Origin: Terriglobia bacterium
GTDB taxonomy: Bacteria > Acidobacteriota > Terriglobia > Bryobacterales > Bryobacteraceae
NCBI GenBank assembly: GCA_020073615.1
Contig: JAIQEX010000009.1
Coordinates: forward strand, 23,846 to 87,845
Direction: 5' to 3'
Length of the DNA stretch: 64,000 nt
Both the position numbers and the translations under genes were made by a program. Under the pieces are notes generated by a model that saw only the letters and a program-made list of their open reading frames with translations, did not search any database and was not told where the DNA came from. Shown piece after piece: positions 26,985 to 38,520 of the stretch. How positions within the stretch are numbered: position 1 is the stretch's first letter; each line of letters begins with the position of its first letter.

Positions 26985-28597
26985 TGCAATTGCCCGCGCG
27001 CATCGGCAAGTACGAGCTCGAGGAGTTTCTAGGCGGGGGGATGTCGCAGGTTTACCGCGCGCGCGACACGGTGATCGGGCGCACGGTGGCGGTGAAGATC
27101 CTCACCGAAGCCGGCTGCGAGGACGCCGATGTGAAAGCGCGCTTTCTGGCCGAGGCGCGCATGGCGGGCAATATCGCGCACGACAACGTGCTGCGCATTT
27201 ACGATTTCGGCGAAGACGAGGCGCACCGCCCGTTCCTGGTGATGGAATTCCTGCGCGGGGAAGACCTGCGCCACGCCATCAAGGGCGGCCGCACAGGCGA
27301 TCTGCGGGGGAAGTTGGCCATCGCGCGGCAGGTGGCGCGCGCGCTGGAGCACATCCACGAGCAGAAGATCATCCATCGCGACATCAAGCCGGAGAACGTG
27401 CATATCGACGAAGCGGGCGTCGCGAAACTGATGGATTTCGGGATCGCCAAGACCGAGGGGCTGCAGATGACGCGCGCGGGCTACGTGCTGGGGACGCCGT
27501 ATTACATGGCGCCGGAGCAGGTGACCGGGCAGAACGTCACCGAACAGGTGGATGTCTACGCGTTCGGCGTGCTGCTGTTCGAGCTGGTGACGGGAAGCAA
27601 GCCAATTCACGGCGATACCGTGGAACGGATCTTCTACAGCATTCTGAACGAGCCGCTGGACCTGGAGCCGATGCGCCAGGCGGGCGTGCCGCAGGGGTTG
27701 TGCGACCTGGTGGCGCGATGTACGGCGAAGAACGCGGGCGAGCGGCCGCGGGGATTCGCGCCGGTGTGCGCGGAGCTGGAACGCATCGCCGGCGAACTGG
27801 ACGGGGCCACGGTGGCGCTCGCGGCGCCTGCGCCCGCGCGGCGGTCGTGGCTGCTGCCGGCTGCGGTGCTGGCGGCGCTGGTCGTGGCGGTGGTCTTGTT
27901 CGTAGCACTGCGCCCGAAGGCGGCGCCGGAGCTGGCGAGGAGCATCCGCGCGCGGTCGGGCGAGATGGTGCTGGTGCCCGCGGGGAAATTTCTGTTCGGC
28001 GAGAAGAAGGAACCGGTCGATATGCCGGCGTTCTACATCGACCGGACGGAAGTCACCAACGCGTTGTACGCCGCATTCTGCAACGAAACGCATCGCGACC
28101 TTCCGCCGGATTTCACCACCGGACAGCCGGATTATCCAGTGGTGAATGTTTCGATACTGGATGCACAGGCCATGGCGAACTGGGCCGGTGAGAGGCTGCC
28201 CACCGCGCGGGAATGGGAGAAGGCGGCGCGCGGCACAGACGGCCGGATATTTCCGTGGGGCAACGAGAAGGACGCGTCGCGCGCCAATGTGGGCACGAAG
28301 CAGGTCCGGCCGGCGGCGGACCTGGCCGCCGGCGCCAGCCCGAGCGGCGCGTTAAACATGGTGGGCAATGTCTGGGAGTTTGTGTACGACCTGACCTCCC
28401 CGAGCCCGCAAGCGCTAAAACATTTCAAGGATCTTTTGCAGCCCGCGCCGGCGGCGGACGAGCCATGGTACACGATTCGCGGCGAATCGTTTCAGGAATC
28501 GGCGCTGGACGACAAAGTAATCTGGGACGCGGCGACGGTGCCGGCGCGCTGGAGGGGCTTGAATATCGGCTTCCGGTGCGTGAAGGATGCGCGATAG
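26984..28597 (+). CDS. Ser/Thr kinase with C-terminal FGE-sulfatase domain (PpkA-like)
   Basis: 537 residues from an ATG that overlaps the tssM stop (TAATG). The kinase domain (1-270) has [27 protein letters not shown] (Asp133) and DFGIAK; a membrane span (about 287-309) is followed by a formylglycine-generating-enzyme-like domain (about 325-537: [68 protein letters not shown]) on the outer face. Such domains in kinases act in sensing, not sulfatase activation. Kinases of this layout occur in T6SS loci, where PpkA-type phosphorylation triggers assembly. With the PP2C gene it gives the cluster both halves of a reversible switch; no Fha partner is visible. Confidence 0.88.
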   Translation: MQLPARIGKYELEEFLGGGMSQVYRARDTVIGRTVAVKILTEAGCEDADVKARFLAEARMAGNIAHDNVLRIYDFGEDEAHRPFLVMEFLRGEDLRHAIKGGRTGDLRGKLAIARQVARALEHIHEQKIIHRDIKPENVHIDEAGVAKLMDFGIAKTEGLQMTRAGYVLGTPYYMAPEQVTGQNVTEQVDVYAFGVLLFELVTGSKPIHGDTVERIFYSILNEPLDLEPMRQAGVPQGLCDLVARCTAKNAGERPRGFAPVCAELERIAGELDGATVALAAPAPARRSWLLPAAVLAALVVAVVLFVALRPKAAPELARSIRARSGEMVLVPAGKFLFGEKKEPVDMPAFYIDRTEVTNALYAAFCNETHRDLPPDFTTGQPDYPVVNVSILDAQAMANWAGERLPTAREWEKAARGTDGRIFPWGNEKDASRANVGTKQVRPAADLAAGASPSGALNMVGNVWEFVYDLTSPSPQALKHFKDLLQPAPAADEPWYTIRGESFQESALDDKVIWDAATVPARWRGLNIGFRCVKDAR

Positions 28598-28610
28598 GCG
28601 CAGGAGCTAT

Positions 28611-30437
<1,827 letters not shown>

Positions 30438-30453
30438 GGAGCGCCGACGAACC

Positions 30454-31548
30454 ATGCCGCTGAAGGTGAGGCCGAAGGAGGGATGCCGCTGGGACCTGGT
30501 GGCGCTGGGGGAGGTGATGCTGCGCCTGGACCCGGGCGACGGCCGCATCGCCACCGCGCGCAGCTTCCGCGTGTGCGAAGGGGGCGGCGAATACAACGTG
30601 GCGCGCGGGCTGAAGCGCTGCTTCGGCATGGACACGGCGATCATAACGGCGCTGGCCGACAATCCCGCGGGGCGCCTGGTGGAAGACCTGATGTACCAGG
30701 GTGGCGTGGATCAATCGCTGGTGCGGTGGGTGCCATACGACGGTGTGGGCCGCACCGTTCGCAACGGGTTGAACTTCACGGAACGCGGCTTCGGGGTGCG
30801 CGCGGCGGTGGGATGTTCGGACCGCGGGCACACGGCGGTATCGCAACTGCGGGCGGGGGAGATCGACTGGGATCGCATCTTCGGCGCGAGCGGCGCGCGG
30901 TGGTTCCATACGGGGGGAATCTTCTGCGCACTGTCGGAGACTACGCCGGCCGTGGCCATCGAGGCGATGGAGAGCGCCCGGCGCCATGGGGCGATCGTGT
31001 CGTACGACCTGAATTACCGGGCGTCGCTGTGGAAGGCGATCGGGGGAACCAGGCAGGCGCAGGCGGTGAACCGGAGGATCGCGCCGCTGGTGGATATGAT
31101 GATCGGCAACGAGGAGGACTTCTCCGCGGCGCTGGGCTTCCCGGTAGCCGGCGTGGACGAACATCTTGCGGATTTCGAGACGGACAATTTCCGGAAGATG
31201 ATCGAGCGGGTGGTGGCCGAGTTTCCGTTCGCGGTGGTGGCGACCACGCTGCGGAAAGCCACCACGGCCACCAAGAACGATTGGGGGGCGATCTGTTATA
31301 GCGAGGGCGCGTTCCACGAAGCGGCGCACCGGCCGGGGCTGGAAATCTACGACCGTGTCGGCGGCGGAGACTCGTTCGCGTCGGGGCTGATCTACGGATT
31401 CCTGACGGGCCGGCCGCCGCAGTGGGCGGTGGAATGCGGGGCGGCGCACGGCGCGCTGGCCATGACGACTCCGGGCGACACCTCGATGGCGACGCTGGCG
31501 GAGGTGCTGCGGGTGATGGAGGGCGGCGGGGCGAGGATCGCGCGGTAG
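30454..31548 (+). CDS. kdgK: PfkB-family sugar kinase, probable 2-keto-3-deoxygluconate kinase
   Basis: 364 residues. ATP-dependent phosphorylation of a keto-deoxy sugar acid in an Entner-Doudoroff-type route is the likely reaction. The ribokinase fold is shown by LVALGEVMLRLDPGD, EGGGEYNVARGL, DLNYRASLW and the PfkB signature DRVGGGDSFASGLIYG with catalytic base Asp306. The extra-long middle part and ARRHGAIVSYDLNYR fit KdgK-type members common in Acidobacteriota. It follows the GH3 gene by 16 bp, so a sugar-use operon is plausible. Substrate identity is inferred from likeness, and another keto-sugar or fructose is possible. Confidence 0.8.
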   Translation: MPLKVRPKEGCRWDLVALGEVMLRLDPGDGRIATARSFRVCEGGGEYNVARGLKRCFGMDTAIITALADNPAGRLVEDLMYQGGVDQSLVRWVPYDGVGRTVRNGLNFTERGFGVRAAVGCSDRGHTAVSQLRAGEIDWDRIFGASGARWFHTGGIFCALSETTPAVAIEAMESARRHGAIVSYDLNYRASLWKAIGGTRQAQAVNRRIAPLVDMMIGNEEDFSAALGFPVAGVDEHLADFETDNFRKMIERVVAEFPFAVVATTLRKATTATKNDWGAICYSEGAFHEAAHRPGLEIYDRVGGGDSFASGLIYGFLTGRPPQWAVECGAAHGALAMTTPGDTSMATLAEVLRVMEGGGARIAR

Positions 31549-31586
31549 GAGGGCGAATGTGGCATAATCTTACTGGAGTCTTACCC

Positions 31587-31853
31587 ATGGAGACCACTCG
31601 GCTTTCGACCAAGGGACAAATCATCCTGCCTAAGTCAATCCGTGATTCCCGGGCATGGGCGCCGGGCACAGAATTCACCATCGAAGAGAGCGGCGACGGA
31701 ATTGTGCTCCGTCCCGCGGCCCGCTTCCCCGCGGCCGATCTCGAACAGGTGGCCGGCTGTCTGCGGTCCAAACGCAAATCGACAACGCTCGCGCAGATGA
31801 GCGCCGCGATTGGGCGCGAGGTGAGGCGGCGCCATGATCGCGGTCGATACTAA
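31587..31853 (+). CDS. AbrB-type antitoxin (VapB)
   Basis: 88 residues from ATG 31587, eight bases after GGAG. The swapped-hairpin AbrB DNA-binding domain is clear: TTRLSTKGQIILPKSIRDSR, WAPGTEFTIEESGDGIVLRP. The C-terminal tail (LEQVAGCLRSKRKSTTLAQM) would wrap the toxin. It overlaps the next gene by 20 bp, the typical antitoxin-first order. It should repress its own promoter together with the toxin. Confidence 0.85.
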   Translation: METTRLSTKGQIILPKSIRDSRAWAPGTEFTIEESGDGIVLRPAARFPAADLEQVAGCLRSKRKSTTLAQMSAAIGREVRRRHDRGRY

Positions 31854-32229
31854 CGTCCTGGTCCGGCTGCTGACGGGCGACGAGCCCAGGCAGGGAGCGG
31901 CTGCGCGCTCGCTGTTTGCGTCCGGGCCGATCTGGATCGCCAAGACGGTATTGCTCGAAACCGGCTGGGTGCTGCGCAGCCGGTACGGGTTTGAGGAGAG
32001 GGCGATCCGCGATGCATTCACGAAGTTGCTCGGTCTCAAGAACGTACAGGCGGAGGATGAATCCGCGGTGGCCGCCGCGCTGGCGCTCACGACCCACGGA
32101 ATCGAGTTCGCCGACGCGATGCACCTGAGCAGCAGGCCGCCCGGAGCCAGGTTTGTTTCTTTCGACAAGTCCTTCGTGCAGCGGGCGAGGCGCGCCGGCG
32201 TTGCCGAAATTTCCAGCCGACCTGCTTGA
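31834..32229 (+). CDS. VapC-type PIN-domain ribonuclease toxin
   Basis: 131 residues with all four acidic PIN positions: Asp5 (MIAVDTNVLVRLL), Glu42 (VLLETGWVLRS), Asp94 (FADAMHLSS) and Asp111 (FVSFDKSFV). VapC toxins cut tRNA or rRNA when freed from their antitoxin. The start lies within the antitoxin gene. The pair looks complete and active, in contrast to the truncated pair at 6.5 kb. It is inserted between the sugar kinase and the acylphosphatase genes. Confidence 0.88.
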   Translation: MIAVDTNVLVRLLTGDEPRQGAAARSLFASGPIWIAKTVLLETGWVLRSRYGFEERAIRDAFTKLLGLKNVQAEDESAVAAALALTTHGIEFADAMHLSSRPPGARFVSFDKSFVQRARRAGVAEISSRPA

Positions 32230-32361
32230 GTCCCGCGACAAAATCGAAATGGCGGTCGCCCTGAGCAGCGGCAAACCATGGCCGCCAGCCAACGTTCGTA
32301 TCGCGTCCGGGGGCGCGACCGCCTGGCTGCCCGCGGGCGGCGTGATATGCTCTCCTGCGGG

Positions 32362-32646
32362 ATGGCGTCCAAGGGGAAAGCGGCGCGGCGGTGGCTGGTG
32401 CGGGGACGGGTGCAGGGGGTGGGGTTCCGCTATTTCGCGCAGCGCGCGGCGTGGGAGTTGAAGTTGACGGGTTACGCGCGCAACCTGGACGATGGGCGCG
32501 TGGAGGTGTACGCGGCGGGCAGCGAGGAAGCTCTGGCGCAGATGGCGGGCCTGCTGCATCGCGGGCCGCGGTGGGCGGAGGTGCGCGGCGTGGAAGAGCA
32601 GCAAGCGGCGGTGGAGGGTGGCGGCGAGGAATTTCGGATAGATTGA
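32362..32646 (+). CDS. acyP: Acylphosphatase
   Basis: 94 residues from ATG 32362, the standard length; in-frame ATGs at 32347 and 32278 would add an unlikely Arg-rich leader. The enzyme hydrolyses acyl phosphates such as acetyl or carbamoyl phosphate. Catalytic Arg23 ([11 protein letters not shown]) and Asn41 (GYARNLDDG) are both present, with the final strand [11 protein letters not shown]. The ribosome site is weak. It lies 18 bp before apt and probably leads that operon. Confidence 0.88.
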   Translation: MASKGKAARRWLVRGRVQGVGFRYFAQRAAWELKLTGYARNLDDGRVEVYAAGSEEALAQMAGLLHRGPRWAEVRGVEEQQAAVEGGGEEFRID

Positions 32647-32664
32647 GGTATAAATAAAGGACCG

Positions 32665-33186
32665 ATGGAAGATCTCAAGAAACTGATCCGGGAAGTGCCG
32701 GACTTTCCCAAGCCGGGGATTTTGTTTTACGACATCACCACGCTGCTCAAGGATAAGGGCGGGTTTCGCGGGGTGATCGACGGGCTGAAGCTCCAGTACC
32801 GGGAAGCGCAGGTGGATGTGGTGCTGGGGATCGAGGCGCGGGGCTTCATTTTCGCACCGGCCCTGGCGTATGCGCTGGGCGCGGGCTTCGTGCCGGTACG
32901 GAAGCCCAAGAAACTGCCGGCGGCATGCGTGAGCGTGACCTACGACCTGGAATACGGCACCGACAGCCTGGAGATGCACAAGGACGCGATCGGCAGCGGC
33001 AGCCGCGTGCTGATTGTGGACGATCTGCTGGCCACCGGCGGCACGGCGGCGGCGGCGGGGCGCATGGTGCGCGAGGCGGGCGGCACGGTGGCGGGCATGG
33101 GATTCGTAGTGGAGCTGACGTTTTTGGGGGGGCGGAAGAAACTGGCGGGGTACGACGTGTTCTCGCTGCTCCAATACGACCAATGA
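32665..33186 (+). CDS. apt: Adenine phosphoribosyltransferase
   Basis: 173 residues, standard for Apt, which salvages adenine to AMP with PRPP in the cytoplasm. Marks: [63 protein letters not shown] and the PRPP loop [13 protein letters not shown]. Its TGA overlaps the ispE start (ATGA). With prs two genes on, supply and use of PRPP are encoded side by side. Confidence 0.95.
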   Translation: MEDLKKLIREVPDFPKPGILFYDITTLLKDKGGFRGVIDGLKLQYREAQVDVVLGIEARGFIFAPALAYALGAGFVPVRKPKKLPAACVSVTYDLEYGTDSLEMHKDAIGSGSRVLIVDDLLATGGTAAAAGRMVREAGGTVAGMGFVVELTFLGGRKKLAGYDVFSLLQYDQ

Positions 33187-34139
33187 GCGCCACGCGCCGG
33201 GCCCGGGTGCGGGCGGTGGCAAAAATCAATCTCGACTTACGGGTGCTGGCCCGGCGGCCGGACGGCTACCACGAGCTGCGCACGATCCTGCAGACGATTT
33301 CGCTGGCGGATACGCTGGAGATCGCCTTCACGCCCGGACGGAAGACCATCATTGCGCTGGAGGACGAGCTCACCATACCGGACAACCTGGTGGTGCGGGC
33401 GGCGCGCCGGGCGATGGAGGCGATGGGGGCGGCGGGTCGGGTGGAGATGCGGCTCACCAAGCGGATTCCCATGGGAGCGGGGCTGGGCGGCGGATCGTCG
33501 GACGCGGCGGCGGTGCTGTTGGCGCTGCCGGTGCTGGCGGGGCGCATTGTGAGTCTGCGGAAATTGAGCGAAGTGGCGGGCGAGTTGGGAAGCGACGTTC
33601 CGTTCTTTCTGCTGGGCGGCCGCGCGGTGGGGATCGGGCGCGGGACGGAGCTTTTTCCGCTGCCCGACGGGCCGCGGGCGCGGGGGGTGCTGGTGGCGCC
33701 GGGCGTGCATGTCTCGACGGCGGAGGCGTACCGCGCGTTGAGCCCGCGTTTGACAACCGAATCCCCACAAAATAAAATATTTAGTTTCCAGTCGCACACG
33801 TGGGATCGAAGTGTCGGCGAAGCTGCGGCGAACGATTTCGAAGCAGTGGTCTTCGCGCGGCACCGGCGGCTGGCCGCGGTTAAGAAGCGGTTGCTGCGCG
33901 CCGGGGCCCGGCCGGCGCTGATGACGGGCAGCGGTTCGGCAATCTTCGGGTTGTTTGGCACGGGCGACGAGGTTTCGCAGGCGATGGAGTTACTGGGGGC
34001 AAGCGGCCCCCATGGAGAGGAAGCAGCGTTTCGCATTTCGCTGGTCAGCCGTCCGCGCTACCGTTCGCTGTGGTGGCGCGCCTTACAGGAGCACATAACC
34101 GGGAGAGTATGGCCGCCCCAAAGCCGACACGTGCGATGA
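33183..34139 (+). CDS. ispE: 4-diphosphocytidyl-2-C-methyl-D-erythritol kinase
   Basis: 318 residues, a GHMP kinase that phosphorylates CDP-ME in the MEP pathway to isoprenoids. Marks: [34 protein letters not shown] loop [17 protein letters not shown], and the C-terminal [14 protein letters not shown]. The C-terminal end is a few tens of residues longer than usual and carries Arg/Trp-rich sequence that overlaps the next gene, so the family core likely ends near 34060. The start is coupled to apt by ATGA. The ispE-prs-rplY-pth order is a widespread bacterial arrangement. Confidence 0.93.
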   Translation: MSATRRARVRAVAKINLDLRVLARRPDGYHELRTILQTISLADTLEIAFTPGRKTIIALEDELTIPDNLVVRAARRAMEAMGAAGRVEMRLTKRIPMGAGLGGGSSDAAAVLLALPVLAGRIVSLRKLSEVAGELGSDVPFFLLGGRAVGIGRGTELFPLPDGPRARGVLVAPGVHVSTAEAYRALSPRLTTESPQNKIFSFQSHTWDRSVGEAAANDFEAVVFARHRRLAAVKKRLLRAGARPALMTGSGSAIFGLFGTGDEVSQAMELLGASGPHGEEAAFRISLVSRPRYRSLWWRALQEHITGRVWPPQSRHVR

Positions 34140-35080
34140 TTCACGACCGATTGCAACTTTTCACAGGAAACGCCAATCCCGCGCTGGCGGATGAAATCTG
34201 CCGGGACCTGGGGATCGAGCTGGGCCGCGCCATGGTCAAGACGTTCGCCGACGGCGAGATTTACCTGCAGATCCAGGAGAACGTGCGCGGGGCGGATGTC
34301 TTCATCATCCAGCCGACGTGCACGCCGGTGGAGCGCAACCTGATGGAGCTGCTGCTGATGACCGACGCGCTGAAGCGCGCCTCGGCGGAGCGCATCACGG
34401 CAGTGTTACCCTATTATGGTTATGCCCGCCAGGACCGGAAGGACAAGCCCCGGGTACCAATCTCCGCGAAACTGATCGCGGCGCTGCTGGAGACGGCGGG
34501 AGCGGACCGGGTATTGACGCTGGATTTGCACGCGGCGCAGATCCAGGGGTTCTTCGATATCCCGGTGGACCACCTGTTCGCATCGCCGGTATTGATCGAG
34601 TATTTCAAAGCGGTGAACCTGGCCGACATCACCGTGGTGTCGCCCGACGCGGGCGGGGTGGAGCGGGCGCGGGCGTTCGCCAAGAGGTTGAATGCGCCGC
34701 TGGCGATCATCGACAAGCGGCGGGAAGAGGCGAATATCGCCGAAGTGATGAACGTGGTGGGCGAAGTGGAAGGAAGCCATTGCCTGCTGGTGGACGACCT
34801 GATCGATACCGCGGGGACCCTCGTGAAAGGCGCCGAGGCGCTGCTGGAGAAGGGCGCGGCGAGTGTTTCGGCCTGCGCTACGCACGCGGTGCTTTCGGGC
34901 GAGGCGGTGAGCCGGATCGACAATTCGTGCTTGAAGGAAGTGGTGGTGACGAATTCGATTCCGCTGTCGGAAGAGGCGAAGCGATCGAGCCGGATCAAAT
35001 CGCTGTCGATTGCCAGCCTGCTGGCGGAGGCGATCCGATCGATACACGAAGAGACTTCGGTGAGCGTGTTGTTTATTTGA
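34109..35080 (+). CDS. prs: Ribose-phosphate pyrophosphokinase
   Basis: 323 residues from the ATG at 34109 behind GGGAGAG; the open frame reaches back to 34070 without a better site. It makes PRPP from ribose 5-phosphate and ATP. Marks: [56 protein letters not shown], catalytic KRREEANI, and PRPP loop [12 protein letters not shown]. Overlaps ispE by 31 bp. Ribose 5-phosphate would come from the pentose operon at 52.7-61 kb. Confidence 0.95.
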   Translation: MAAPKPTRAMIHDRLQLFTGNANPALADEICRDLGIELGRAMVKTFADGEIYLQIQENVRGADVFIIQPTCTPVERNLMELLLMTDALKRASAERITAVLPYYGYARQDRKDKPRVPISAKLIAALLETAGADRVLTLDLHAAQIQGFFDIPVDHLFASPVLIEYFKAVNLADITVVSPDAGGVERARAFAKRLNAPLAIIDKRREEANIAEVMNVVGEVEGSHCLLVDDLIDTAGTLVKGAEALLEKGAASVSACATHAVLSGEAVSRIDNSCLKEVVVTNSIPLSEEAKRSSRIKSLSIASLLAEAIRSIHEETSVSVLFI

Positions 35081-35160
35081 AAGATTGACGGGCCATCGAA
35101 CCCACGGAAGCCGGCGCAGCCGCCGGTGAACGGACTTCGAACCCGCACGGGAGAAATGAA

Positions 35161-35865
35161 GTGAGAAAAGACATTACCGTAGCCGCCGAGGTGCGCGCCT
35201 CGCGCGGCAAGAACGAAGCGCGCCGCACGCGCCGCGCCGGACAGATACCGGCGGTGGTGTACGGCGCATTCCAGGACCCGGTCAGCGTAGCGGTGAATCC
35301 GCGCGAAATCCTCAAAATCATCCACAGCAACACGGGGTACAACACCATCTTCAACCTGGCGGTGGCTGGGGGAGAGACCACGCCGGTGATGCTGGTGGAC
35401 CAGCAGGTGGACCCGGTGAAGGGGTACATGCTGCACGCGGATTTCAAGCGCATCGACCTGGCCAAGCGGATCCGCATCAGCGTTCCGGTGCATACCACGG
35501 GCGAGGCGAAGGGCGTGAAGGTGCAGGGCGGGCTGCTGGAAACGATCACGCGCGTAATCGAAATCGAATGCCTGCCGGACGAGATTCCGGAAGGGTTCAC
35601 GGTGGACGTTACGGAGCTGATGATCGGGCAGGCCAAGCGCGCCAGCGACGTGGCGCTGGCCGGCTCGATGAAGTTGGTGAGCTCGCCCGACACGGTGATT
35701 GCGCACGCCGTGGCGCTGCGCGCCGAAGAAGTGGTCGCCCCGGCCGCCGAAGCGGTGGTCGCGCCCGAAGCGGGCGCAGCCGGCACGCCGGCCGAACCGG
35801 AAGTAATCAAAAAAGGCAAGAAGGAAGAAGAGGCCCCGGCCGAGGAAAAGGGCAAGAAGAAGTAA
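35161..35865 (+). CDS. rplY: Ribosomal protein bL25, CTC (long) form
   Basis: 234 residues starting with GTG at 35161 behind GGGAGAAATGAA. The N-terminal 5S-rRNA-binding domain (ITVAAEVRASRGKNEARRTR, GQIPAVVYGA, MLHADFKRIDL) is followed by the CTC/TL5 C-terminal beta domain (IRISVPVHTTGEAKGVKVQG, IECLPDEIPEGFTVDVT) and a low-complexity Ala/Glu/Lys tail (about 190-234). In some bacteria the CTC form is linked to general stress. The 80-bp gap before it may hold its own promoter, but I see no clear one. Confidence 0.95.
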   Translation: MRKDITVAAEVRASRGKNEARRTRRAGQIPAVVYGAFQDPVSVAVNPREILKIIHSNTGYNTIFNLAVAGGETTPVMLVDQQVDPVKGYMLHADFKRIDLAKRIRISVPVHTTGEAKGVKVQGGLLETITRVIEIECLPDEIPEGFTVDVTELMIGQAKRASDVALAGSMKLVSSPDTVIAHAVALRAEEVVAPAAEAVVAPEAGAAGTPAEPEVIKKGKKEEEAPAEEKGKKK

Positions 35866-35871
35866 GGCGCC

Positions 35872-36462
35872 ATGTACCTGGTGGCCGGCTTGGGGAACCC
35901 GGGGGAAGAGTACGCGCTCACGCCGCACAACCTGGGGTTCCTGGCCGTGGACCGGCTGGCGGAGCGGCACGGCATACGCGTGAGCCGGCGCGATTCCCGG
36001 GCGCTGGCCGGCGTGGGCGAGATCGACGGACACGCGGTGATGCTGGCGAAGCCGCAAACGTATATGAATTTGAGCGGCACGTCGCTCGCGCCGCTGATGG
36101 AAAAGCACGGGATTGAACCGGGCCGCCTGGTGGTGGTGTACGACGAACTGGACCTGCCCTGGACGGCGCTGCGGATCAAGCCGAGAGGCTCCGCGGCCGG
36201 GCACAAGGGCATGGCGTCGGTGATTCGGGAACTGAAGACCAGCGACCTGGTGCGCGTACGAATGGGGATCGATCCGGGCCATCCGGTGAAAGATGGCGCA
36301 GAATTTGTGCTGGCGCCGCTGGGGCGCTCGCAGAGGAAGGAATTGGACGAATTCATCGACTATGCAGCCGATGCGGTTCGCGCCATAATCGCCGAGGGCG
36401 TCGTAAAGGCCATGACGAAATACAATCGTCGCGCCCCAGGCTTACAAAACGAGGAAGAATGA
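35872..36462 (+). CDS. pth: Peptidyl-tRNA hydrolase
   Basis: 196 residues. Recycles peptidyl-tRNA released by stalled ribosomes. The catalytic set is present: GLGNPG with Asn9, His19 in LTPHNLGF (Arg of the usual TRHN is Pro here), [20 protein letters not shown] with its Asp, and [13 protein letters not shown]. It starts 6 bp after rplY and its TGA overlaps the rpsF ATG, so this is a translation operon. Confidence 0.95.
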   Translation: MYLVAGLGNPGEEYALTPHNLGFLAVDRLAERHGIRVSRRDSRALAGVGEIDGHAVMLAKPQTYMNLSGTSLAPLMEKHGIEPGRLVVVYDELDLPWTALRIKPRGSAAGHKGMASVIRELKTSDLVRVRMGIDPGHPVKDGAEFVLAPLGRSQRKELDEFIDYAADAVRAIIAEGVVKAMTKYNRRAPGLQNEEE

Positions 36463-36917
36463 GGATTTACGAAGAGCTTTTCATAGTAAAGCCGGATGCG
36501 CCGGACGAAGAGGTGGACCAGTTCGTGGAGCAGATACGGACGCAGTTGGTCGCGGCCGGCGCCACGGTAGACAAAGTCGACAAGTGGGGCAAGCGGAGGC
36601 TGGCCTACCGCGTGGACAAGTACCGCGAAGGCACGTACGTGCTGTTCCAGTTCACGGCGGGGCCGGAATCGGTGAAGGAACTGGAGCGCCGCCTGCGTGT
36701 TTCCGACGTGGTGTTGAAGTTCCTGACGGTGCGCATCGACGAGACGCTGAAGCGGCTGGAGAAGCGGAAGAAAGAGCGCGACAAGCGCATGGCGCGGCGC
36801 GCGGTGAGCGCGGGGCCGGGCGGGCCGGGGCCGGCGCCGGCGCAACCCATGCCGGGGCAACAGACGGAATCGCCGGCGGCCCTTCCGGGCATGCCGGGCG
36901 CGCCGAGGGAGGCTTAA
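36459..36917 (+). CDS. rpsF: Ribosomal protein bS6
   Basis: 152 residues. The bS6 core ([58 protein letters not shown]) fills the first ~100 residues. A Gly/Pro/Ala-rich, disordered tail of ~45 residues extends it, as in many GC-rich bacteria. It partners with bS18, encoded next. Confidence 0.95.
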   Translation: MRIYEELFIVKPDAPDEEVDQFVEQIRTQLVAAGATVDKVDKWGKRRLAYRVDKYREGTYVLFQFTAGPESVKELERRLRVSDVVLKFLTVRIDETLKRLEKRKKERDKRMARRAVSAGPGGPGPAPAQPMPGQQTESPAALPGMPGAPREA

Positions 36918-36920
36918 GCG

Positions 36921-37220
36921 ATGGCGGAGTTCAAAGGAAGACCAGGCAGCGCGGGACAGCGGCCGACCGGCGGCGACAAGGCGGTGGCCACGCAGAAGAA
37001 GCAGTATTTCCGGCGCAAAAAAGTGTGCCGGTTCTGCGTCGAGAAGATCGACGACATCAACTACAAGGACGTGAAAATGCTGCACGCGTTCGTGGCGGAG
37101 CGGGGCAAGATCGTGCCGCGCCGCATTTCGGGGGTGTGCGCGCCGCACCAGCGGCGGCTCACCGACGCCATCAAGAAGGCGCGGAACATCGCGCTGCTGC
37201 CGTTTGCGGCGCAATTCTAG
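36921..37220 (+). CDS. rpsR: Ribosomal protein bS18, likely zinc-binding form
   Basis: 99 residues: a ~25-residue basic leader, then the core [50 protein letters not shown]. The CRFC pair together with CAPH offers three Cys and one His, a plausible zinc site, whereas E. coli bS18 lacks most of these. In such genomes a zinc-free paralogue is sometimes kept for zinc starvation; none is seen here. Stands between rpsF and rplI as usual. Confidence 0.95.
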   Translation: MAEFKGRPGSAGQRPTGGDKAVATQKKQYFRRKKVCRFCVEKIDDINYKDVKMLHAFVAERGKIVPRRISGVCAPHQRRLTDAIKKARNIALLPFAAQF

Positions 37221-37238
37221 CGGCGGGAGGTAGCCGGC

Positions 37239-37685
37239 ATGGAAGTCATATTAAGAGAAGACATCGACAAGGTGGGCCTGCGCGGCGAAGTAGTGAAGGT
37301 GGCCGCGGGGTACGCGCGCAATTTCCTGCTGCCCAAGAAGATGGCGGTGGCGGCGACGGAAGCCAACAAGAAAATTGTGGAGCAGGAGCGCCACGCGCAC
37401 CTGCGCAAGGAAGCCAAGCTGCACAGCGAGGCGCAGGATCTGTCCAAGCTGTTGACCGGCGTGAGCGTGACCATTAAACAGAAGGCCGGGGAGAACGACC
37501 AGTTGTTCGGTTCGGTGACGTCCAAGGACGTGGCCGACGCGCTGGCGGGGAAGAACTTCACCATCGACCGGCGGAAGATCCAGTTGGACGACCCGATCAA
37601 GCAGTTGGGCGAGTTCAAGGTGCCGGTAAGACTGCACAAAGACGTGATTGCCGAAGTGGTGGTGGTGGTGGTGAAGGAAGAATAG
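37239..37685 (+). CDS. rplI: Ribosomal protein bL9
   Basis: 148 residues. The N-terminal 23S-rRNA-binding signature MEVILREDIDKVGLRGEVVK and GYARNFLLPKKMAV leads into the long connecting helix and a C-terminal domain ending DVIAEVVVVVVKEE. It closes the rpsF-rpsR-rplI operon. A GC-rich repeat array follows directly. Confidence 0.95.
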   Translation: MEVILREDIDKVGLRGEVVKVAAGYARNFLLPKKMAVAATEANKKIVEQERHAHLRKEAKLHSEAQDLSKLLTGVSVTIKQKAGENDQLFGSVTSKDVADALAGKNFTIDRRKIQLDDPIKQLGEFKVPVRLHKDVIAEVVVVVVKEE

Positions 37686-37716
37686 GGGCCGGGGGCCAGG
37701 GGCTGGGGGCCAGGGC
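37686..37716. repeat. GGGGGCC repeat array after rplI
   Basis: The 31 bases between rplI and the dioxygenase gene consist of near-copies of GGGGGCCAGGGGC. The same unit builds the outer arms of the hairpin at 17342-17470. It marks a dispersed intergenic repeat and fills the only place for a ribosome site of the next gene. Confidence 0.65.
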
Positions 37717-38520
37717 ATGGATCGGTTTCCGGCGGTCTTCTTTGCGCATGGGTCGCCCGTGTCGGCGCTGGGCGGCGATGATCATGCGGCGGCGCTCACG
37801 GCGTTCGGCGAGCGCGTGCGGGGCATGCGGGCCATCGTGGTGATTTCGGCGCACTGGCAAGTCTCGCGGCCACTGCGGATCACGGCGTGGGACCGCGCGC
37901 CGTTGGTCTACGATTTCGGCGGCTTCCCGGAGGAACTGTACCGCATCACGTATCCCGCGCCGGGGGACCCCGCGCTGGCGGCGCGGATTGCGGGCGTGCT
38001 GCGCGCCGGCGGCCAGGACGCAACGTTCGAAACGACGCGCGGGCTCGATCACGGCGCCTGGGTTCCCATGCGGCTGGCTTGGCCGGAGGCGGCCACTCCA
38101 GTGCTCGAGCTATCCATGCCCTTCGTTGAACCGGAGGATCTGTTTCACCTGGGCCGAGCGCTCCGCCCGCTGCGCGAGGACGGCATCGTGGTGGCGGCGT
38201 CGGGCGGCATCGTACACAATCTCTCGCGCGTGCGCCTGGAGGACAAGAACGCCCCGGTGGACGAATGGGCCGCGGAGTTCGACCACTGGGTGGCGGAGCA
38301 GATGCGGGGAGGAAAGCTGGAGAAGCTTTTTGCGTACCGCAGGGAGGGGCCCCATGCGCGGCTGTCGGCCCCCACGAGGGAGCACTTCGATCCCTTGTTC
38401 GTGGCGCTGGGAGCGGCGTATCCCGGGGAGCGCGTGGAGACGATTTTCGAGGGCTTCCAGTACGGGAACCTGTCGATGCGGAGTTTCGCCTGGGGGAACC
38501 AGGCGCCGGGGGAGTCGTGA
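37717..38520 (+). CDS. Extradiol dioxygenase of the DODA/LigB type
   Basis: 267 residues of the class III extradiol dioxygenase (YgiD / 4,5-DOPA dioxygenase-like) family, which opens catechol rings with a mononuclear metal. Metal-ligand histidines are in FFAHGSPVSAL (His11), VVISAHWQ (His46), and the second-shell histidines in GLDHGAWVPM and SGGIVHNLSRV. The Gly/Phe-rich FEGFQYGNLSMRSFAWG closes the protein. True substrate in bacteria is unclear. It begins in the repeat after rplI, so it may be read through from the ribosomal operon. Confidence 0.88.
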   Translation: MDRFPAVFFAHGSPVSALGGDDHAAALTAFGERVRGMRAIVVISAHWQVSRPLRITAWDRAPLVYDFGGFPEELYRITYPAPGDPALAARIAGVLRAGGQDATFETTRGLDHGAWVPMRLAWPEAATPVLELSMPFVEPEDLFHLGRALRPLREDGIVVAASGGIVHNLSRVRLEDKNAPVDEWAAEFDHWVAEQMRGGKLEKLFAYRREGPHARLSAPTREHFDPLFVALGAAYPGERVETIFEGFQYGNLSMRSFAWGNQAPGES

